From positions 1 through 19,754 of the forward strand of contig CAZMOL010000026.1 of NCBI GenBank assembly GCA_964568045.1: 19,754 nucleotides of DNA. Direction: 5' to 3'. Below, piece by piece: positions 15,258 to 19,754 of the stretch. The position numbers and the translations under genes are program-made. Origin of the DNA: CAZDDA01 sp964568045. Lineage in GTDB: Bacteria; Bipolaricaulota; Bipolaricaulia; UBA7950; UBA9294. Every line of letters starts with the position of its first letter. The first letter of the stretch is position 1. A model generated the notes under the pieces. That model ran no database searches and had not been told where the DNA came from. It worked only from the letters and a program-made list of their open reading frames with translations.

Positions 15258-15702
15258 TGAAAGTGAGCCTCCCGAACGTTCGGCCGGCTTCGTCCTCTAC
15301 TCTATTGGCGAGAAAGGCGAGTGGCGTTTTCTCCTCCTTCGACACCGTAATGGAGGGCATTGGGGTTTCCCCAAGGGGCGGATCGAAGCCGGTGAGGAGG
15401 ACGCAATGGCGGCTTTGCGCGAAGCTCAGGAGGAGACTGGAATCAATGAGATTGAGCCGATTCCGAGTTTCCGCACGATAAGCACGTATCGATTCATCCG
15501 GAACGGATCACCTGTTTCCAAGGAGGTGACCTATTTTCTCGGCCGTGTCGGGTCGGACGATGTCGTCCTCTCCGATGAGCACGTGGAGTGCCGATGGCTC
15601 GCCTACCCAAGTGCCTGTGAGATTCTGACCTACGCAGATACGCGCGAGGTTCTTCGCGCAGCGAATCTGTACCTCGAACCAACCCCCGTGGTGAGTACGT
15701 GA
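15232..15702 (+). CDS. Nudix hydrolase, probably Ap4A (dinucleoside polyphosphate) type
   Basis: A 156-residue cytoplasmic enzyme with a perfect Nudix box: G-x5-E-x7-REAQEETGI, lying about residues 50-72 (begins GRIEAGEED). The upstream RSAGFVLYS and HWGFPKGRIE resemble asymmetric bis(5'-nucleosyl)-tetraphosphatases, which would remove Ap4A, a by-product of aminoacyl-tRNA synthetases. The exact substrate cannot be read from the sequence. ATG at 15232 is chosen over TTG at 15223; either start lies inside rpoB (26 or 35 bases of overlap), so translation is probably coupled. It seems to end the rightward block and converges with the M32 gene across the assembly gap. Confidence 0.9.
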   Translation: MSTKSTSTDESEPPERSAGFVLYSIGEKGEWRFLLLRHRNGGHWGFPKGRIEAGEEDAMAALREAQEETGINEIEPIPSFRTISTYRFIRNGSPVSKEVTYFLGRVGSDDVVLSDEHVECRWLAYPSACEILTYADTREVLRAANLYLEPTPVVST

Positions 15703-15763
15703 CGTTTCAAGGGAATGGGACGACAGCCGGCGTTCAGGGCCAAGGAGTATCCTCAAGTGATTC

Positions 15764-15973
15764 CTGGTTCACGTCAAAGGCTATACACGTGTTCGTATTT
15801 CGCGGTGATGTAGTCCACNNNNNNNNNNNNNNNNNNNNNNNNNNNNNNNNNNNNNNNNNNNNNNNNNNNNNNNNNNNNNNNNNNNNNNNNNNNNNNNNNN
15901 NNNNNNNNNNNNNNNNNNCTGGTTCACGTCAAAGGCTATACACGTGTTCGTATTTCGCGGTGATGTAGTCCAC
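15764..15973. other. Assembly gap (100 Ns) flanked by identical 55-base contig ends
   Basis: Bases 15764-15818 and 15919-15973 are identical and flank the N run at 15819-15918. The sequence is the 3' end of the M32 gene. If the ends are an unmerged overlap, the true gap is zero and the real distance from the Nudix stop to the M32 stop is about 71 bases. It is not a biological repeat. Confidence 0.9.
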
Positions 15974-17419
15974 GAAGTATGAAGGATCCAGATCTTCACC
16001 AGTGATGTTCCTGATGAGCTCCTTGGGCTCGTAAATCTTTCCGAAGCGGTGTACCTTCTCCCTCAGCCAGCCAACTAGGCTTGTGAGGTCGCCACTGGCG
16101 ATATGCTCTGTGAGATCGGGGATTTCTTTTTTCACTTGAGCGAACATCTGGGCACCGTAAAGATTACCGAGCATGTACGATGGAAAGTACCCGAACATAG
16201 CACCGGCCCAATGCACATCTTGTAGGACGCCGCGGGCATCATCTTCGGGTACCACTTCCAGATACCGCTCCATCGCCTCCCGCCATATAGCGGGAAGGTT
16301 TTTCACTGCGATCTTGCCGTTAATCAGGTTCTCTTCGAGCTCAGAGCGAAGCATGATGTGAAGGTTGTAGGTAACCTCGTCGGCCTCGACGCGGATGAGC
16401 GACGGTTTGACCACATTGGCCGCCCGATAGAACTCTTTGGCAGGGACTTTGGAGAGTTCTGGGAAGACCTCGACGATGATTGGCTGAAAGAACGTCCAGA
16501 ACGGAAGACTTCTGCCGACGAGGTTCTCCATCATGCGCGATTGCGATTCGTGAATCCCGCTGGAGGAGCCTTCATCCAGTCCGCTCCAGTAAAGCGCTTC
16601 GGGTAGTCCTTGATCGTACAGTGCGTGGCCGCCTTCGTGCAGTGCAGTGAATAGGCCAGGGAGGAGGGCCTCTTCTCTGTATCGGGTCGTGACGCGGACG
16701 TCTTTCGGGCCAGTAGTGATAGTGAATGGATGCACGGTTGTATCGAGCCGGCCGGATGCGAAGTCATATCCGATCGCCTTCAATGCCCGCAGGGAAAGCT
16801 CCCTCTGCCGGTCGATGGGGAAATCCCGTTCTAGAAATCCGCGCTCTGGGGGCGTGCCGTGGTCCATCAGATCTTGGATGAATGGGACAAGTTGCTTTTG
16901 CAGGGGCTCGATCAACGACCGCAGTTCGTGAGTCGTCATTCCTGGTTCATACTCTTCGAGGAGGGCATCGTAGGGGTTCTCCTCGTATCCATAGTATTGC
17001 GCCAACTTCTGCGAATAGTCGACCATCTTTTCCAGATGTGGCTGGAAAAGCGTGAAATCGGAGGTTGCCCTGGCCTGTTCCCACACGGACTCACTCAACG
17101 AGCGTGCAATTGAGAACTCCTCGTAGAAGTCGGATGGAATGGCCCTGTGGCGCCGATAAGCCTTTCCGACCACGCGCACACTGGCTCGATCTTCTAGTGA
17201 GAGATCGTCCCTTTCTTCTAAACTCTCTAGGCAGTGACCAAGTTCATCGCAGGTCAAACGCTCGAAGATCATCTTGGAGAGCTGGCCGATCACCTGGGCT
17301 CGGCCGTTGTGTCCCTTGGGCGGCATGTATGTCCGCTGATCCCAATAGAGCAAAGCAAGGGTCGACTGTAGTTTTGCGATCTCACGCACGTGTGCTTGGT
17401 ATGCTTCCAGTGTGTTCAT
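15929..17419 (-). CDS. M32 family metallocarboxypeptidase (Taq carboxypeptidase type)
   Basis: A 496-residue zinc-dependent carboxypeptidase that removes C-terminal residues from peptides; no signal peptide, so probably cytoplasmic. The zinc and catalytic site is HEGGH at 261-265, with the third ligand E291 in HESQSR. Other family marks are YWDQRTYMP (25-33), IRVEADEVTYNLHI (342-355) and GYFPSYMLGNLYGAQ (410-424). Length is normal (about 500). The ATG at 17419 is chosen because AGGAGGAGTCAC directly precedes it; the frame is open further upstream without a better start. Its last 14 codons are repeated on the other side of the N gap. The gene may have its own promoter at 17464. Confidence 0.95.
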   Translation of the reverse strand: MNTLEAYQAHVREIAKLQSTLALLYWDQRTYMPPKGHNGRAQVIGQLSKMIFERLTCDELGHCLESLEERDDLSLEDRASVRVVGKAYRRHRAIPSDFYEEFSIARSLSESVWEQARATSDFTLFQPHLEKMVDYSQKLAQYYGYEENPYDALLEEYEPGMTTHELRSLIEPLQKQLVPFIQDLMDHGTPPERGFLERDFPIDRQRELSLRALKAIGYDFASGRLDTTVHPFTITTGPKDVRVTTRYREEALLPGLFTALHEGGHALYDQGLPEALYWSGLDEGSSSGIHESQSRMMENLVGRSLPFWTFFQPIIVEVFPELSKVPAKEFYRAANVVKPSLIRVEADEVTYNLHIMLRSELEENLINGKIAVKNLPAIWREAMERYLEVVPEDDARGVLQDVHWAGAMFGYFPSYMLGNLYGAQMFAQVKKEIPDLTEHIASGDLTSLVGWLREKVHRFGKIYEPKELIRNITGEDLDPSYFVDYITAKYEHVYSL

Positions 17420-17463
17420 GTGACTCCTCCTGTTGGATTCAAGGCACTGGCCCACTTGGCAAG

Positions 17464-17469
17464 AGTATA
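17464..17469 (-). promoter_or_regulatory. Possible -10 element of the M32 gene
   Basis: Read on the - strand, TATACT lies 45 bases before the M32 start. A match to TTGACA at the expected distance is poor (TTTTAT), so the promoter is only a candidate. The 186-base gap to the upstream gene leaves room for it. Confidence 0.3.
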
Positions 17470-17605
17470 GCGCGTGCATGGAATAGATAAAAACTCCCCA
17501 CATGATGCTTGTACGGACGCGGGTTGTCTTGACCTGCTATCAGGTTGTTCGTACTACGTCTTTTCATACCTGATGTAATAAGGCTTTCCTTGCAGGCGGC
17601 TTTCG

Positions 17606-18343
17606 CTAGTCGGATGCTGCGTGCACGGGATTCGTCAACGTTCCAATTCCCTCGATCACAACCTCGACCGTGTCGCCGGGGGACAGTGGGCCAACCCCGG
17701 CTGGTGTTCCAGTTGCGATGACATCCTCCGGCTCCAGAGTGATGTAGGCGGTGATTTCGGCGATGATCTCCGGGATGGAGAAGACCAGATCGCTTGTTGA
17801 TCCGTCTTGTTTGATCTCGCCGTTTAAGCGGAGCATTACGTGGAAGGGTCCTTCGATCTCATCTTTAGTGACGACCGCCGGTCCAAGCGGAGCGGACGTG
17901 TCGAATCCCTTTGCTCGTACCCAGTTCTTCTCCCACCCCTGTGCTTCACGGTCGGATACGTCGTTCATGCAGGCGTAGCCGCGGATGACCTCCATCGCAT
18001 CCTTGGCTTTGACATTGCGGCAGCGGCGATCGATAACTATTGCAAGCTCCGCCTCGTAGTCCACTCTTGAGCTTTGGGGAAGTACGATCTCTTCCTCCGG
18101 TCCGATTACCGCTGAGGGTGGTTTGAAGAAGAGTAAAGGGCGCTCCGGCAAGGGATTGCCTAATTCTTGTGCGTGCGCGGCATAGTTGCGCCCCAGGCAG
18201 ATGATCTTTGTGGGTATACAGGGGGCAAGAAGGTGAACCTTCTCCAGGGGATATTCCTTTTGGTCATGGAAGATGATCTCCTTGTGCAATGTCCCCATCT
18301 TTGGGCGATCGGAACCGGGAAGCATAAACCGAACGTGACGCAT
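17606..18343 (-). CDS. Fumarylacetoacetate hydrolase (FAH) family protein
   Basis: A 245-residue enzyme of the FAH superfamily, which act on beta-diketo or 2-oxo acids by hydrolysis, decarboxylation or isomerisation using Mg2+ or Mn2+. The metal ligands are visible: E97 and E99 in DYEAELAIVID and D128 in MNDVSDREAQ. Other family marks are CLGRNYAAHA (49-58), FFKPPSAVIGP and ATGTPAGVGPLSPGD. The short N-terminal region before the catalytic domain matches the YcgM / 2-hydroxyhepta-2,4-diene-1,7-dioate isomerase type. Substrate cannot be assigned; no aromatic-degradation genes are nearby. The ATG follows AAGGAGAAGAGC. It starts 36 bases after the envelope-protein gene and may be co-transcribed with it. 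Confidence 0.92.
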   Translation of the reverse strand: MRHVRFMLPGSDRPKMGTLHKEIIFHDQKEYPLEKVHLLAPCIPTKIICLGRNYAAHAQELGNPLPERPLLFFKPPSAVIGPEEEIVLPQSSRVDYEAELAIVIDRRCRNVKAKDAMEVIRGYACMNDVSDREAQGWEKNWVRAKGFDTSAPLGPAVVTKDEIEGPFHVMLRLNGEIKQDGSTSDLVFSIPEIIAEITAYITLEPEDVIATGTPAGVGPLSPGDTVEVVIEGIGTLTNPVHAASD

Positions 18344-18379
18344 GCTCTTCTCCTTAAAGCGGGGATGTTTGAGATGGGT

Positions 18380-19729
18380 TTAGAAACTTGTGCCTTCCTG
18401 TTTGGCGATCACCAAATCACCAATATTGACCGGAAAATCCGGGCCGAGCTTTGCTGCAACCGACACCTGCTCTTGGACACGCGTTACGATGAGCTCTCCC
18501 TTGGGAAAATCGGTCAGAGGGATCACCTCGATCAGTTCCCCGGTTGATGGATCGTGAACCGGGAAGGCATCGTACACCCCGAACGCGGTGTATTGCTCCA
18601 CGCCAGCCTCTTTGCCGATATCAATGGCCACGGTCCTTTCGTCAATGATCGCGACCACCCGACCCTGGAGTGCCTCAGCTATTGGAGGAGGCGCCGCTTG
18701 ATCTCGCTGGGCGAGCACTTGGGCCTCAACTTGGGCCAGCATTGTGCCAAGTTCAGCTACCAGTTGTTCCAACGCGTCCTCCACTGCCTCACCGACCACG
18801 GTGTCACTGAACTCTTCTGTGCCGACAGTCAACTCATTCACCCAGACCGGGGGCGCTCCCGCGGCGATGGTAAAGGGTCGGACGGCAACCAACGTGGCTA
18901 CGCCTAACCACAGCTCTGCAGTGTAGCTTCCCGGCGGCACAGGGTTTCCCCAAAAATCACGTTGATTCCAGGCCCAGGTAACACACGGAGTGGCGGGGGT
19001 GCTGCTGTTCCAGGACGAGACCCAGATCACTGTTCCAAGCGAGTTCTTCACCAAAACGCGGAACGTATTTACTGGCGCCGGGTCGCGGTATCCGAAGTAA
19101 ACGATCTCGCCTTGAACGGGCGTGCTTTTCCCCGTCAAGAAGCCTCCCAGGCACACGTTTGCTTGGATACCGGAGAGCGTGGAGAAGAGCTGGCCGAAAT
19201 TGAGAGAGAATCCGGTTGTCCCCTCTGCGTTGCCCGTCACTGAAGCCGCCCGCAGGATCTCCGACGTGTAGACGCTGACTAAGCGGGAAGAGAGGTTCGT
19301 TGTGACCGTTGCCCCACTCACCGCGAGGAAACCCAAGCTCAGTGACGTCTCTTGAACGTCGATGTTGGTTACGCTTCCGATCAGCAGAAGATCGGCGCCG
19401 AGGAGCTGTGCGGCAAGTGCCATGTCCTCTCGGATGAGCGGGTTCAACTGTCGCTCCGTGAGAATGCTTTCGAGCTCCGCCCGCTCGACCACGCGAATTC
19501 CTCTATTGACGAGCTTCTCGGTCAGAAGATCTGCTACGCCCTGGCCTACATTGGCGAATCCCGAGTTGCTTCGATCATCAAACCGCGCAATAGCCAGCAG
19601 CAACGGCTCGGCGGCCAGACCAGAGTTCGATGGGCCCAAAACTGCACCGAGTACCGCGAAGAGAACGATCCCGAAACTAACAGTTCGCATCACTGTTGGC
19701 ATCATGATCACAACCTTCCGGCTCATCAT
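18380..19729 (-). CDS. Exported envelope protein with CsgG-like, Ig-like and FlgT-C-like domains
   Basis: A 449-residue secreted or periplasmic protein. Residues 1-40 are a signal peptide (hydrophobic core 17-32, likely cleavage near LAA/EP); there is no lipobox. Residues about 44-165 resemble the CsgG / LpoB-type fold (LAIARFDDRSNSGFANVGQG, then RVVERAELESILTERQL and GADLLLIGSV). Residues about 205-290 resemble an FlgD-type Ig domain, including WNQRDFWGNPVPPGSYTAEL. A helical linker (315-345) leads to a C-terminal domain (about 354-443) like that of FlgT (GRVVAIIDERTVAIDIGKEAGV, ending VNIGDLVIAK). Such proteins usually act in outer-envelope assembly; no flagellar or curli genes are visible here. 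The start is uncertain: ATG at 19729 or 19726 with GAGG close by, or downstream ATGs at 19705, 19702 and 19690. Confidence 0.75.
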   Translation of the reverse strand: MMSRKVVIMMPTVMRTVSFGIVLFAVLGAVLGPSNSGLAAEPLLLAIARFDDRSNSGFANVGQGVADLLTEKLVNRGIRVVERAELESILTERQLNPLIREDMALAAQLLGADLLLIGSVTNIDVQETSLSLGFLAVSGATVTTNLSSRLVSVYTSEILRAASVTGNAEGTTGFSLNFGQLFSTLSGIQANVCLGGFLTGKSTPVQGEIVYFGYRDPAPVNTFRVLVKNSLGTVIWVSSWNSSTPATPCVTWAWNQRDFWGNPVPPGSYTAELWLGVATLVAVRPFTIAAGAPPVWVNELTVGTEEFSDTVVGEAVEDALEQLVAELGTMLAQVEAQVLAQRDQAAPPPIAEALQGRVVAIIDERTVAIDIGKEAGVEQYTAFGVYDAFPVHDPSTGELIEVIPLTDFPKGELIVTRVQEQVSVAAKLGPDFPVNIGDLVIAKQEGTSF

Positions 19730-19754
19730 ACCTCATTTGGATCCCTTTGCTAAA

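Noticed and set aside
15764..15973. 55-base direct repeat around the Ns as a biological repeat or attachment site
   Set aside because: It lies at contig ends, has the assembler overlap length and is just the end of the M32 gene duplicated by scaffolding.

Overview
The window looks like a draft (probably metagenome-derived) assembly from an uncultured bacterium. It holds one run of 100 Ns (15819-15918) flanked on both sides by the same 55 bases, the signature of two contigs that were scaffolded but not merged. The core genes are bacterial and close to canonical. NusG carries a long insertion inside its N-terminal domain, as in Thermotoga maritima, which suggests a deep-branching, possibly thermophilic lineage (Thermotogota, Bipolaricaulota or similar). 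That placement is inference only.

Region A (1 to about 6617) is accessory DNA. It is bracketed by a direct repeat of a tRNA-Thr(UGU) segment (1-55 and 6618-6672) and ends with an XerC/D-type tyrosine recombinase next to the intact tRNA, as expected of an element integrated at a tRNA gene. Inside are a K+ channel fused to an 11-residue-repeat beta-helix (348-1718, +), a small membrane-anchored protein (2126-2548, +), a leftward pair made of an unknown protein and a winged-helix protein (3784-2805), and a leftward cassette of recombinase plus two small unknown proteins (6470-4676). About 890 bases (3785-4675) hold no convincing gene but do hold hairpins and a repeated 24-mer.

Region B (6559-15702) is one long rightward expression block: a strong sigma70-like promoter with a GC-rich discriminator, then tRNA-Thr(UGU), tRNA-Tyr(GUA), tRNA-Thr(GGU), tuf, rpmG, tRNA-Trp(CCA), secE, nusG, rplK, rplA, rplJ, rplL, rpoB and an overlapping Nudix hydrolase. 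It supplies elongation factor, tRNAs, ribosomal stalk proteins, a Sec translocon subunit and the RNA polymerase beta subunit. rpoC does not follow rpoB.

Region C (15929-19729) is leftward and convergent with the block: an envelope protein with CsgG-like, Ig-like and FlgT-C-like parts, a fumarylacetoacetate-hydrolase-family enzyme, and an M32 metallocarboxypeptidase.

The most interesting point is the relation of A to B. The promoter and 5' end of the tRNA that opens the essential tuf-nusG-rpoB block lie on the element side of the apparent attachment repeat, so the element may carry the promoter that now drives the block. The 55-base repeat length equals the assembler overlap seen at the N gap, so part of this geometry may be an assembly-graph effect, including the possibility that region A also exists as a circle.
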